A stretch of 48,188 bases of DNA from Ruminococcus sp. GTDB lineage: Bacteria; Bacillota; Clostridia; Oscillospirales; Ruminococcaceae. The notes under the pieces were generated by a model. It had not been told where the DNA came from, did not search any database, and worked only from the letters and a program-made list of their open reading frames with translations. Position 1 is the first letter of the stretch; each line of letters opens with the position of its first letter. A program made the translations under genes and the position numbers. The DNA is taken from positions 1 to 48,188 of the forward strand of contig NZ_JAFUAG010000032.1 of assembly GCF_017464355.1 (NCBI RefSeq), read 5' to 3'. This document shows, piece by piece, positions 22,442 to 31,063 of the stretch.

Positions 22442-23456
22442 ATTCCGATATAGCGTCAAGGGAAAGGGTGGCTATGCCGTTGAGGCTCTCATCGGCACGC
22501 TTGCCTGCGAGAAGATCATAGTACCCCTGACAGGAGATCATGGCGCCGTTATCGCCGCAGTATTTAAGCTCGGGCATATATACCTTGTAGCCCCGCTTGG
22601 CGCATTCTTTTTCCAGCAGCTCTCTTACTCCCGAGTTGGCTGAAACACCTCCCGCCAGACCTATGGTCTTGTAGCCCAGATCCTCGGCGGCCAGCATGGT
22701 CTTTTCCACCAGGGTCTTGGCCACTGTCGCCTGGAATGAAGCTGCCATGCCCTCGCGGTCTATCTCTTCGCCTTTCTGCTGTGCGTTGTGGACGAGGTTT
22801 ATCACCGCAGTTTTCAGCCCCGAAAAGCTCAGGTCATACTTGCTGCCCTGCACCCTTGGCTTTGGCAGAGCGTATGCCTTGGGATCCCCGAGCTTTGCGG
22901 CGGCATCGATGAACTTTCCGCCCGGGTATTCATAGCCCAGTGTCCTTGCCACCTTGTCGAAGCATTCGCCTGCGGCATCATCTCTTGTTCTGCCTACCAC
23001 ATGGTAGTGGGTGTAGTCCCTGACTTCCACTATATGGGAATGCCCCCCCGAAGCCACCAGACAGAGGTAAGGCGGTTCAAGGTCGGGGTGGGATATGTAG
23101 TTTGAGGCTATGTGCCCCGCAATGTGGTGTACGGGAACAAGGGGCTTTTTGGCGCTCATGGCCAGACCCTTTGCAAAGCTTACCCCCACCAGCAGCGCCC
23201 CTATCAGCCCGGGGGCATAGGTCACGGCTACAGCGTCTATGTCGTCCATGGTGCAGCCCGCTTCTTCAAGGGCGGCCTTTGCCACCCATGAGATATTCTC
23301 AGCGTGGCGGCGGGAAGCTATCTCAGGCACCACACCGCCGTAAAGTCTGTGTTCATCTATCTGTGAAGCCACGATGTTTGACAGCACCTTTCTTCCGTCC
23401 TCGGTGACGGATATGGCTGTTTCGTCGCAGCTGCTCTCAATTCCAAGTATCTTCAT
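22440..23456 (-). CDS. tsaD: tRNA N6-adenosine threonylcarbamoyltransferase
   Basis: A 338-residue enzyme that transfers threonylcarbamoyl from the adenylate to A37 of ANN-decoding tRNAs (t6A), acting with TsaB and TsaE. The N-terminal KILGIESSCDETA and metal-binding His111 and His115 in VHHIAGHIASN are diagnostic, together with VASGGHSHI, FSFSGLKTA-type and LAGGVSANS motifs. Start ATG 23456 follows GGGAGGAAATC. It is the last gene of a minus-strand operon after trmN6 and a GNAT gene, a cluster with a tRNA-A37 theme. Full length compared with the family. Confidence 0.95.
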   Translation of the reverse strand: MKILGIESSCDETAISVTEDGRKVLSNIVASQIDEHRLYGGVVPEIASRRHAENISWVAKAALEEAGCTMDDIDAVAVTYAPGLIGALLVGVSFAKGLAMSAKKPLVPVHHIAGHIASNYISHPDLEPPYLCLVASGGHSHIVEVRDYTHYHVVGRTRDDAAGECFDKVARTLGYEYPGGKFIDAAAKLGDPKAYALPKPRVQGSKYDLSFSGLKTAVINLVHNAQQKGEEIDREGMAASFQATVAKTLVEKTMLAAEDLGYKTIGLAGGVSANSGVRELLEKECAKRGYKVYMPELKYCGDNGAMISCQGYYDLLAGKRADESLNGIATLSLDAISE

Positions 23457-23475
23457 GATTTCCTCCCTAAGAAAT

Positions 23476-24225
23476 TCAGGCCTTGTGCAGCACAAAGCAT
23501 TCGCCTGTTTTTACGAAGCCCAGCTTTTCTGCCAGCCCCGCCGAGGCCTTGTTGCCCTCGTGGCAGGCCCATACGGGTTTTCTGCCGTGTTCCTTTACGC
23601 AGGCTGCGGTCATGGCAGCGGCAGCGGCGGCCAGCCCCTTTCGGCGGAAGTCCTCTGCGCATTCCACACCTATGTAGGCTTCATGTCCTCCCACAGCCGC
23701 CGTGAATGCCCAGGCACAGGGTCTTCCCCCATACGTCACGCAAAAGCCCACACCTTTGTCCAGGAACTGCCTGTCCTCCTCCCAGGAGAACGCAGGCACT
23801 ATCCGCCCTGTGAGCTGAGGTATCAGCCGGGGCATGAGCAGGCTCATCTCAAAGCCCTCCGGCAGAGGATACTGCGGCACAGGCTTGTCCAAGGGGTACT
23901 CAAAGAACAGCCGCCTTTCGGTGACTAGCCCCTCATATCCGCCGAACAGTGCCGCCTGCTCCTCATCGGCAAACAGCAATAGCCGCCTGTTATCTGTCTT
24001 CATAAGTCGGCATACCTCTTCTGCGAAAGCGCTGTCATATTCCCCCGCCATAAAGGCGAAGCCGCAGTAATGCCAAAAAAGCACTCCCCGTCCGTCGGTG
24101 AAGATGTCGCCTGTCTGGTTCCCCTCCGTCATGGAGAGGGGGTACTGCCGCCCCAGGGGCACAGCCTCCGCCAAAGGGGTGAGGTCGGGGTATTCGCTGA
24201 TATCAGCTTTTCTCAGTTCACCCAT
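23476..24225 (-). CDS. GNAT-family acetyltransferase
   Basis: A 249-residue protein starting at ATG 24225, after AGGTGG within the end of trmN6 (8-nt overlap). The C-terminal half has the GNAT acetyl-CoA signature: IGVECAEDFRRKGLAAAAAA (motif A, Arg/Gly loop, about residues 195-215), then WACHEGNKASAGLAEKLGF (motif B). The N-terminal half (about 1-120) is a second domain seen in GNAT proteins of Firmicutes. Substrate unknown. The gene lies between two tRNA-modification genes and could act in the same process, but that is inference only. Confidence 0.82.
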   Translation of the reverse strand: MGELRKADISEYPDLTPLAEAVPLGRQYPLSMTEGNQTGDIFTDGRGVLFWHYCGFAFMAGEYDSAFAEEVCRLMKTDNRRLLLFADEEQAALFGGYEGLVTERRLFFEYPLDKPVPQYPLPEGFEMSLLMPRLIPQLTGRIVPAFSWEEDRQFLDKGVGFCVTYGGRPCAWAFTAAVGGHEAYIGVECAEDFRRKGLAAAAAAMTAACVKEHGRKPVWACHEGNKASAGLAEKLGFVKTGECFVLHKA

Positions 24226-24952
24226 TCTGTCCACCTGCTTCATCAAGATGATAAATGCGCTCCATCTCCGCCGAAAGCCCGCCGTCTGCCGAACGCACAT
24301 ACAGGGGCTTTTCTATCTGCAAAAAGTTCCTGCCGCCCTTGCGGCCCTCCACCAGTATCAGCCATGGGGGACAGTTCGGGTTCTTGTGGACTGTCCTCAG
24401 CCGCTTGGGCTCAATGCCGTTTTCCCTCATGGCGGTCATGATATCGCAGAGCCTTTCGGGGCGGTTGCACAGACAGAGCCTCCCACCGAATTTCAGGCTG
24501 CGCTTTGCCGCCGCACAAACGTCCTCCACCGTACACATCATCTCGTGTCTGGCAATGGATACCGCTTCGCTTTCATTTTTCTCGCCTGTATTGTTTATCT
24601 TGTAGGGCGGGTTGCAGGTGATGAGGTCAAGCTCCTTCTCCGCCCGCCATTCTTTCAGATCGCCCAATACAGGCACTATGCTGTCTATCTTCGACCTCTC
24701 CAGAGATACCTTCAGCTGCTCGTGAGCCTTCTCCTGTATCTCCAGGGCATAGGTGAGTTTTGGTTTAAAATTTTTATACAGAAGCATAGCTATTATGCCG
24801 CTGCCCGTGCAGAAGTCCGCACACATATCCTTGCGCCTGGCCTGAGAAAAATCCGCCAGCAGGAAAGCGTCCGTGCCGAAACGGTGTTCCTCGGAAATGC
24901 ATATCTCTATGCCGTCCCCCAGCGACTCAAAGGTGAAGTCGGTGTATTCCAT
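24218..24952 (-). CDS. trmN6: tRNA1(Val) A37 N6-methyltransferase
   Basis: A 244-residue SAM-dependent methyltransferase. Motif I is ADFCTGSGIIAMLLY (about residues 45-59) and the catalytic NPPY motif is CNPPYKIN (about 113-120), as in TrmN6/YfiC and other N6-adenine methylases. The N-terminal ISEEHRFGTDAFLLADF segment is the family hallmark. The Escherichia coli enzyme modifies A37 of tRNA-Val; target specificity here is inferred. Start ATG 24952 follows AAAGGA. It is the first gene of the trmN6-GNAT-tsaD operon, with promoter at 24983-25011. Confidence 0.88.
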   Translation of the reverse strand: MEYTDFTFESLGDGIEICISEEHRFGTDAFLLADFSQARRKDMCADFCTGSGIIAMLLYKNFKPKLTYALEIQEKAHEQLKVSLERSKIDSIVPVLGDLKEWRAEKELDLITCNPPYKINNTGEKNESEAVSIARHEMMCTVEDVCAAAKRSLKFGGRLCLCNRPERLCDIMTAMRENGIEPKRLRTVHKNPNCPPWLILVEGRKGGRNFLQIEKPLYVRSADGGLSAEMERIYHLDEAGGQNG

Positions 24953-24982
24953 GATATCGTCCTTTCAAATGGTATCACCTCT

Positions 24983-25011
24983 ATCATACCACGTTTTCGG
25001 GGTGATGTCAA
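24983..25011 (-). promoter_or_regulatory. Promoter of trmN6-GNAT-tsaD
   Basis: On the minus strand: TTGACA (plus 25006-25011), 17 bp, TATGAT (plus 24983-24988) with TGG before the -10. Its -35 lies 7 bp from the -35 of the divergent promoter. Confidence 0.85.
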
Positions 25012-25018
25012 ATAAAGC

Positions 25019-25047
25019 TTGACAAGCCCCGGCGGCGGTGATATACT
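25019..25047 (+). promoter_or_regulatory. Promoter of the DUF3592-like gene at 25077
   Basis: TTGACA (25019-25024), 17 bp, TATACT (25042-25047) with TGA before the -10. It is back to back with the trmN6 promoter. Confidence 0.82.
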
Positions 25048-25076
25048 ATACTCGGAAATGAATGAGGTGACAGAAA

Positions 25077-25559
25077 ATGCCAAGAAAAAAGAAAAGAAAG
25101 ACCGAAGAAAACCATAGCTCGCAGGGGGCGGCATACATACTCCTCGCCATAGAGATGCTTTTGTCCCTGGGGCTTACCATAGGCGGCATACGCATGGCCA
25201 AGACAGACCTTGACCAAAGGTCTTACTGCACTGCCCTGACCGAGGGCGATGTGGTAAGGGTCGAAAAGCGTCCGTCGGGTATCAGCAGACGGAAACGTTC
25301 TTCAAGTCTGAGGACTTATATCGAGGTAAAGGACGAGAACCTGTCTGTCCGCGAGATAGTTCTTGAACAGGGCGGCTTCAGGAAAGGCGAGAGCGTGACC
25401 ATACACTACGACCCCGAAAACGGCTATAACTATTATGTGGAGGGTGCTGCCGCCGACAAGCTGACAGGGGGCATAGGCCTTACGGTCATCGGGGCGGCCA
25501 TGCTGCTGTTCTCGGCGGCGATCGTGATACATATCATCAGAAAGAAAAAGGCTGCATGA
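25077..25559 (+). CDS. DUF3592-like two-helix membrane protein
   Basis: A 160-residue protein starting at ATG 25077 (GAGGTGA six bases upstream). A very basic N-terminus (MPRKKKRKTEE) precedes a membrane helix (about 19-40). A beta domain (about 48-120) follows with IEVKDENLSVREIVLEQGGF and GESVTIHYDPENGYNYYVEG. A second helix (about 130-153) and a Lys-rich tail end the protein. The Y-D-P-E-N strand is the DUF3592 pattern, also seen in the protein at 1701-2252. Function is unknown. It is a single-gene unit convergent with hom. Confidence 0.75.
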   Translation: MPRKKKRKTEENHSSQGAAYILLAIEMLLSLGLTIGGIRMAKTDLDQRSYCTALTEGDVVRVEKRPSGISRRKRSSSLRTYIEVKDENLSVREIVLEQGGFRKGESVTIHYDPENGYNYYVEGAAADKLTGGIGLTVIGAAMLLFSAAIVIHIIRKKKAA

Positions 25560-25563
25560 AAAA

Positions 25564-25590
25564 AGCCGCAGAACACTGAGTTCTGCGGCT
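25564..25590. terminator. Bidirectional terminator between convergent genes
   Basis: AGCCGCAGAAC (25564-25574) pairs with GTTCTGCGGCT (25580-25590). There is an A-run on the left and a T-rich stretch (CATATTATTTTC) on the right, so it can serve both the DUF3592-like gene and hom. Confidence 0.85.
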
Positions 25591-25600
25591 CATATTATTT

Positions 25601-26845
25601 TCAGAACATTCTGATCTTGCTTGCTATCTCAGCGGAGTGTGAGAGTATAGCCAGGTTAGCGTCGATATCGCTCTCCACCATGTTGGGTGTGATGAATGCC
25701 AGCTCATCATCGGGACGGTTAGCACGCTCGATATACATGAGCTTGCCGAACATCTCGGAGATAGAGGGTTTCAGCGCCTGAACATCGTCGCCCTTAAGAC
25801 GAACATACATGGAGCAGTTGATATCCTTGTATCTCACTACGAACTTCTCGTCCTTCTTTGACTCCTCCCAGTGGATCCCCAGGGATCTGCCGTTGTGTCT
25901 GAGGCAGTCGATGATATCGCCTACAACAGCCGAAGCGGTAGGCAGCTTGCCTGCGCCCTGGCCGTAGAACAGTACATCACCCACACCGTCACCTGTAACG
26001 CTTACTGCGTTGTAAACATCGTCAACACTTGCCAGCATATTGGTCTTGGGAACAAGTCTGGGGCAAACGATAGCGCTGAGGCTGTCGTCCTCCAGTCTCT
26101 TCACGGAAGCTATCAGCTTGATGACATAGCCTGCGTTGTCAGCATACTCAACGTCATCGAGAGTTATGCGGGTTATACCCGACTTGTGTACCATTTCGGG
26201 GTAGATGTGCTTGCCGTATACCAGTGAACCCAGTATGCAGATCTTTCTGCAGGCGTCCTCACCCTCAACGTCAGCGGTGGGGTCAGCCTCGGCATAGCCC
26301 AGCTGCTGAGCCAGCTTCAGCGCATCTTCAAAGCTCATCTGATCCTTTATCATCTTGGAGAGGATAAAGTTGGTAGTACCGTTGAGTATACCCGAGATCT
26401 GCTGTATCTCGTTGCCTGCCAGGCACTTGTACAGAGGTCTGATTATAGGTATGCCGCCGCCTACGCTTGCCTCGAACAGGTAGCTGCAGCCGTTATCCTG
26501 TGCCAGCTGCAGAAGCTCAGCGCCGTAAGCTGCTACCAGTGCCTTGTTGGAAGTAACAACGCTCTTCCCCTTGGCCAGCAGCTTCTTGGTGTACTCATAT
26601 GCAAAGGTGGTGCCGCCTACTACCTCAGCGACTACCTCTATCTCGTCATCGTTCAGTATGGTGTCAAAGTCGTGGATTATCCTGTCAGCAAAAGGAGAGT
26701 CGGGGAAATCCCTGAGATCAAGGATATACTTGATATCACATTCCCTGCCTATCTTCTTGTTGATAGAATCCTTGTTCTTCATAAACAGCTCGACAGTACC
26801 CGAGCCTACTACACCGTATCCGATGACAGCTACATTCTTACTCAT
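25601..26845 (-). CDS. hom: Homoserine dehydrogenase
   Basis: A 414-residue enzyme reducing aspartate semialdehyde to homoserine in the threonine/methionine branch. The Rossmann motif is NVAVIGYGVVGSGTVE (residues 3-18), with TSNKALVAAYG, the catalytic-domain strand SGILNGTTNFILSKM and the conserved AQQLGYAEADPTADVEG segment. The C-terminal 80 residues form an ACT domain that usually allows threonine feedback. Start ATG 26845 follows AAGAGGA; a longer frame would begin within the spacer. It follows the ACT-domain gene by 36 nt in one operon. Confidence 0.95.
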   Translation of the reverse strand: MSKNVAVIGYGVVGSGTVELFMKNKDSINKKIGRECDIKYILDLRDFPDSPFADRIIHDFDTILNDDEIEVVAEVVGGTTFAYEYTKKLLAKGKSVVTSNKALVAAYGAELLQLAQDNGCSYLFEASVGGGIPIIRPLYKCLAGNEIQQISGILNGTTNFILSKMIKDQMSFEDALKLAQQLGYAEADPTADVEGEDACRKICILGSLVYGKHIYPEMVHKSGITRITLDDVEYADNAGYVIKLIASVKRLEDDSLSAIVCPRLVPKTNMLASVDDVYNAVSVTGDGVGDVLFYGQGAGKLPTASAVVGDIIDCLRHNGRSLGIHWEESKKDEKFVVRYKDINCSMYVRLKGDDVQALKPSISEMFGKLMYIERANRPDDELAFITPNMVESDIDANLAILSHSAEIASKIRMF

Positions 26846-26881
26846 AAATGATCCTCTTCCCAATTAGTATTTCTTGATATC

Positions 26882-27328
26882 TCATTCACCCGAGATTATC
26901 TTCGCGTCCACCACACCTGCGACCTTTGAAAGCTCTTCCGTCAGCCGCTGGGTGTTCAGTGCATCTCTGTCGAACCGCACCGAAAAAGTCACCGTCGCCA
27001 CCGAGTCCACAGGGATATTCTGATTTATGGTCAGTATATTCGTTCCCAGCTCGTAAAGCTTGGATATTATGGAGGACAGCACGCCCTTTTCGTCCCTGAG
27101 GGTGCAGTAGACCGAAACGATGTTGTTGGTCAGCCGTTCCTCATAATTGAAAACGGAGTCCTTATATTTATAGTAGGCGCTCCTCGAAATGCCCACAGCC
27201 CTGCAGGCCTCAGTTGAGGTAGATACCTCGCCCCTTGCCCGCATACGCTTTGCGGCAAGCACCTTAAGCACTATGTCAGGCAGCACATCAGCGCTGACAA
27301 TGACCAGTCCCGACTCGTTTTCTTCCAC
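26882..27328 (-). CDS. pheB: PheB-like ACT-domain regulatory protein
   Basis: A 148-residue protein. GTG 27328 is chosen because GGAGGTGA lies seven bases upstream; an upstream TTG is less likely. The N-terminal part (about 10-60) looks like a small helix-turn-helix-type region with EACRAVGISRSAYYKYKD. Residues about 68-148 form an ACT domain (YCTLRDEKGVLSSIISKL, TNILTINQNIPVD). COG4492-type proteins of this build precede hom in many Firmicutes and are thought to sense an amino acid. Experimental function is unclear, so the symbol is tentative. Confidence 0.8.
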   Translation of the reverse strand: MEENESGLVIVSADVLPDIVLKVLAAKRMRARGEVSTSTEACRAVGISRSAYYKYKDSVFNYEERLTNNIVSVYCTLRDEKGVLSSIISKLYELGTNILTINQNIPVDSVATVTFSVRFDRDALNTQRLTEELSKVAGVVDAKIISGE

Positions 27329-27372
27329 GAAAAGTTCACCTCCGGCAAACAAGTGTATTCACAACACATACA

Positions 27373-27401
27373 ACTATACCACTTTTTCCCCCGTTTGTCA
27401 A
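27373..27401 (-). promoter_or_regulatory. Promoter of the ACT-hom operon
   Basis: On the minus strand: TTGACA (plus 27396-27401), 17 bp, TATAGT (plus 27373-27378) with TGG before the -10. Confidence 0.82.
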
Positions 27402-27693
27402 GCGCATTTTTTTGAATTTATTATCAATGAAGTCCCGATAACAGGGCGGTATACGCAGTATTGCACTGTTACGGAGGCTTTTGCCGAACGCAGATATGTT
27501 GAATGTGAACGAAATAAATCAATGGTTAACTTTTCTATTGTTAAAATTGCGGAAAAAGGGGGGCGCGCCTTGAATTTTTTTCAAAAAGGTTGTAAAATGA
27601 GTATGTATATCGGGAAAATGACCGAGCGTACAAATATTGGCACTTAAAGGTTTAAGATATGGTGAATTTTAACAGCCGAAAGGAGCGATCGGT
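27402..27693 (+). other. Intergenic region upstream of the V-ATPase operon
   Basis: Divergent spacer between the ACT-hom and V-ATPase operons. Apart from the two promoters I see no structured RNA. A 41-codon frame at 27523-27648 overlaps the promoter and lacks a ribosome site, so it is not called. Confidence 0.5.
27570..27598 (+). promoter_or_regulatory. Promoter of the V-type ATPase operon
   Basis: TTGAAT (27570-27575), 17 bp, TAAAAT (27593-27598). Transcription starts near 27605, giving a leader of about 90 nt. Confidence 0.65.
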
Positions 27694-27993
27694 TTGGATA
27701 TAATCAGCGAGATACTGGAAACAGACAGACTTGCCGAGGAGAAGCTTGAGCAGGCTATGCAGAAGCGCAGCGAGATGCTCGCCGAATGCGAAAAGCAGGC
27801 GGAGGAGATACGCGAGAGCGCCAGGAAAGAGGCGGAGGATTACCGCAGGAAAATGCTGGAGAACGACGGCGCACCTGCTGCCGACAGCGCCCTTAAGGAG
27901 AGCGAGCAGGCACAGCTGAAAGCCCTGGCGGAGGCCTATGAGAATGACCACGAAAAGTGGGAAAACGACATAGTAGCTGCAATAACAGGCTGA
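27694..27993 (+). CDS. V-type ATPase subunit H/G (peripheral stalk)
   Basis: A 99-residue protein, almost wholly a charged coiled coil (residues 8-60, heptads with ERLAEEK-type and RKEAEDYRRKML segments). This is typical of the small stalk subunit (AhaH/NtpF-like) that dimerises with subunit E. The C-terminal part ends with a short helix, NDHEKWENDIVAAITG. Start TTG 27694 is set by AAAGGAG at 27679-27685. As first gene of the V-ATPase operon it fits the usual order; the exact subunit letter differs between nomenclatures. Confidence 0.8.
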   Translation: MDIISEILETDRLAEEKLEQAMQKRSEMLAECEKQAEEIRESARKEAEDYRRKMLENDGAPAADSALKESEQAQLKALAEAYENDHEKWENDIVAAITG

Positions 27994-28024
27994 TGTGCGT
28001 GCATAGCGAAAGGGGGTGTCCGAC

Positions 28025-29059
28025 ATGATGGATAATTTCAGTTCCAATGCCACCACAGCAAAGATAAGGGCTAAATATGCCCAGCTGTTCACCGAGGAGG
28101 ATTACCGCGAGATGGCGGCGCTGAGAACAGTTTCCGAGGCGGCGGAGTTCATTGCAAGGTCGGCACGTTTCAGGGAAGCTTTCACTGAGGTGGATCCGAA
28201 CACTATCCACCGAGGTTATCTTGAAGAACTGCTGTACAGAGAGAATTTTGAGACATACATACGCCTCTGCAAATTCCAGGGGCTGGATAAGGAGCCTTTC
28301 TTCGGGTTCCTCATAAGGCGCAGCGAGATAGAGTGCATACTTTCCATAATAAACCGCATAAACTCATCGCTGGACAGGACATATCTTTCCGACCTGCCCG
28401 GATACCTTATAAAGTACCTGAGCATACCCGTCATGGAGCTGAGCAATTCCCAGACCTATGATGAGCTGGTGGCAGGGCTGAAGGGCACCCGCTACGGTAA
28501 GGTGCTGAAAAAGATACCTGTCCGTGAGGACGGCAATGCGGATTATACCGAGTGTGAGCTGAGGCTGCGCACGGATTATTACGAAGAACTGCTGGAGCAG
28601 GCAGACAAGGAATTCACAGGAGGGGTCTCAGACGAACTGAAGACCATGATACTCCGTGAGATAGACTGCCGCAATATCATAAATGCTTACCGTATGAAAG
28701 CCTACTTCGGGTATGCCCCCGAGGAGATAAAGCGCAGGTCGCTGAAATTCTACGGCATAGGCAAAACGAATATGGAAAGGCTGTATGAGGCCGCTGACGC
28801 CGAGACTATGATGGATATGGTTAACCATACCATCTACGGCAAGAACTCACCCGATACGGATAATATCGAGGTGGAGATAAACAGCGTGAAGATACGCAGG
28901 CTGCGGCATTACCTTACGGGCAGCACCCATGCTCCCGTGGCGCTGTATGCGTTCATACAGCTGTGTGATATAGATGTATCAAATCTGGTCCATATAATAG
29001 AGGGCATCAGATACGGCGTTGAGGCTGCGGCTATAGAAGCTCAGCTCATCACGCTCTGA
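28025..29059 (+). CDS. ntpC: V-type ATPase subunit C (d-like)
   Basis: A 344-residue, mostly helical cytoplasmic subunit that connects the central stalk to the membrane ring. The typical three-fold repeated helical bundle is visible (AEFIARSARFREAFTEVD; LPGYLIKYLSIPVMELSNSQTYDELVAGL; RIINAYRMKAY-type segments with RNIINAYRMKAYFG). ATG 28025 is chosen because GGGGGT ends seven bases upstream. Length matches the family. Confidence 0.88.
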   Translation: MMDNFSSNATTAKIRAKYAQLFTEEDYREMAALRTVSEAAEFIARSARFREAFTEVDPNTIHRGYLEELLYRENFETYIRLCKFQGLDKEPFFGFLIRRSEIECILSIINRINSSLDRTYLSDLPGYLIKYLSIPVMELSNSQTYDELVAGLKGTRYGKVLKKIPVREDGNADYTECELRLRTDYYEELLEQADKEFTGGVSDELKTMILREIDCRNIINAYRMKAYFGYAPEEIKRRSLKFYGIGKTNMERLYEAADAETMMDMVNHTIYGKNSPDTDNIEVEINSVKIRRLRHYLTGSTHAPVALYAFIQLCDIDVSNLVHIIEGIRYGVEAAAIEAQLITL

Positions 29060-29092
29060 TAGCTTTTGCGAAAGGAGAGCGATCACTGGAAT

Positions 29093-31045
29093 ATGGCGAT
29101 TGAAAAAATGGCGCTTGTCAATATCATAGGCAGGTTCGAGGATCTGGACGAGACCCTCATACGCTGCTGCGACAGCGGGTGCTTTCATATCGAGCCTGCT
29201 TTCAAGAACGAAGCAAATTCGACTATAAAGCTGCTCAATGAAAAGAACCCCTTTGGTGTGCCCCTGAAAGAATTTGCCTCGCTGGCTACCGAAATGGGTA
29301 TACAGCTGACGGAAACAAAGGGTACACGCTTCAAGGGCTGGACTGCCGAGCAGTTCAACGAGCTGTCAGATAATATCGACGGCGAGATAGAGGAAAAGAG
29401 CAAGGAAAAACAGCGGCTTGCCGCAGAGGTGTCCGAGCTGGAGGGCGCAGTGCTGCAGGTGGATCACCTGCGGGGCATGAACAGCGATTTCAGCAAGATA
29501 TTCGCCTGCAAGCATACCGCCTGCCGCATAGGGCGTATGCCTGCGGATAATCTGGCGAAGCTGCAATACTACGATCAGACATTCTTCTTCGTGCCCTTTG
29601 AAACTACCAGGGATTTCTGCTGGGGTATGTACTTCTGTGCAGAGGGGGACAAGGAACTGGTGGACAGCATCTTCCGTTCCATGTTCTTTGAGAGGATAAG
29701 GCTGCCCGAGTATGTAACGGGCAACACCGATGAGGCGCTGAAAAAGCTGGACGGTCAGATAACCGAAAAGAAAGCCCAGATAGAGGTGCTGGACAAGGAG
29801 ATAAGTCAGCTGGCCGAAAAGCACGACCAGACCGTGCTGGAAGCCTACACCGCCCTGAAAAAGCGGTATGATATATTTGAGCTGCGCCGCAAGGTCGGGG
29901 CTGTGAAGGAGAAGTTCTATATCAAGGGCTTCGTTCCCAAAAAGCAGGCCGATAAGTTCACGGAGGGGTTCAAGGATATGGACGAGGTGGAGGTAGTGCT
30001 GCTGCCCGCCGATGCGGACGCGAACATCACACCGCCTACCGTGCTTAAAAACGGCTGGTTCACCAGACCCTTCGGTATGCTGGTGGAGATGTACGGCCTG
30101 CCCAAGTACAACGGCTTCAACCCCACAGCCTTCGTGGCTATAACCTATACATTGCTCTTCGGCATAATGTTCGGCGACCTGGGACAGGGCTTCCTGCTGT
30201 TCCTGGGAGGACTGCTGGTCGGCAAAAAGCTGAGCAAGCAGGCAGGGGGCATAGTTACCCGCTGCGGACTTTCAAGTATGGTCTTCGGTACACTGTACGG
30301 CTCGGTATTCGGCTTTGAGGAACTGCTCGACCCCGTGTATGAGAGCCTGGGCATAGATTTCCTGCCCCTTAAGATATTCCACTCCACCAGCTTCATACTG
30401 CTGTCGGCGGTGGCTATCGGTATCACGCTGATAGTTGTGGCTATGCTCATGAATATCTTCATAGGCTTCAAGGAAAAGAATTACGAGAAAGCGGTCTTCG
30501 GCGCCAACGGCATAGCAGGCCTGGTCTTCTACGGCTCACTGGTAACGCTGATAGTATGCAAGTACATAATAAAGGTGGAGCTGGCAAGCGGTGCGGTGTT
30601 CGCATTGCTCATAGCCATACCTGCACTGTGCATATTCTGCAGGGTGCCCTTCTCCATTGCGTTGAAGTACAAAAAGTGGAGGCTGTCTGAGGAAGAAGAG
30701 GATATGACCATAGGCGGCTTCATAGTAGAGAACTTCTTTGAGATGTTCGAGTTCGTGCTGAGCTATGTGTCAAACACCATGTCCTTCCTGAGAGTGGGCG
30801 GCTTCGTGCTTTCCCACGCAGGCATGATGCTGGTGGTAATGACACTGCTGGATATGTCCGCAACAGGCGTCAAGCCCGTTACCCTCATCATAGGCAACCT
30901 GTTCGTTATGGCTATGGAGGGTATGATAGTTGCCATACAGATAATCCGTCTGGAATTCTACGAGATGTTCTCGCGTTTCTATGAGAGTGACGGTAAGGCT
31001 TTTGAACCTGTCAATGTAAGCTTTGACAGCGATATCAATATTTAA
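29093..31045 (+). CDS. ntpI: V-type ATPase subunit I (a-like, membrane stator)
   Basis: A 650-residue stator. The N-terminal cytosolic half (1-320) contains two long coiled coils (residues about 95-130 and 225-275). The C-terminal half has seven to eight membrane helices starting near NPTAFVAITYTLLFGIMFGD. The conserved arginine-bearing helix, IIRLEFYEMFSRFYE, lies near the end and lines the ion path. ATG 29093 starts MAIEKMALVNIIG, which fits the family. The ribosome site AAAGGAG is unusually far (15 nt). Confidence 0.9.
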   Translation: MAIEKMALVNIIGRFEDLDETLIRCCDSGCFHIEPAFKNEANSTIKLLNEKNPFGVPLKEFASLATEMGIQLTETKGTRFKGWTAEQFNELSDNIDGEIEEKSKEKQRLAAEVSELEGAVLQVDHLRGMNSDFSKIFACKHTACRIGRMPADNLAKLQYYDQTFFFVPFETTRDFCWGMYFCAEGDKELVDSIFRSMFFERIRLPEYVTGNTDEALKKLDGQITEKKAQIEVLDKEISQLAEKHDQTVLEAYTALKKRYDIFELRRKVGAVKEKFYIKGFVPKKQADKFTEGFKDMDEVEVVLLPADADANITPPTVLKNGWFTRPFGMLVEMYGLPKYNGFNPTAFVAITYTLLFGIMFGDLGQGFLLFLGGLLVGKKLSKQAGGIVTRCGLSSMVFGTLYGSVFGFEELLDPVYESLGIDFLPLKIFHSTSFILLSAVAIGITLIVVAMLMNIFIGFKEKNYEKAVFGANGIAGLVFYGSLVTLIVCKYIIKVELASGAVFALLIAIPALCIFCRVPFSIALKYKKWRLSEEEEDMTIGGFIVENFFEMFEFVLSYVSNTMSFLRVGGFVLSHAGMMLVVMTLLDMSATGVKPVTLIIGNLFVMAMEGMIVAIQIIRLEFYEMFSRFYESDGKAFEPVNVSFDSDINI

Positions 31046-31063
31046 TTTTTGGAGGTCATCATT

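Noticed and set aside
27523-27648. 41-codon frame upstream of the V-ATPase operon
   Set aside because: Overlaps the promoter and lacks a ribosome site.
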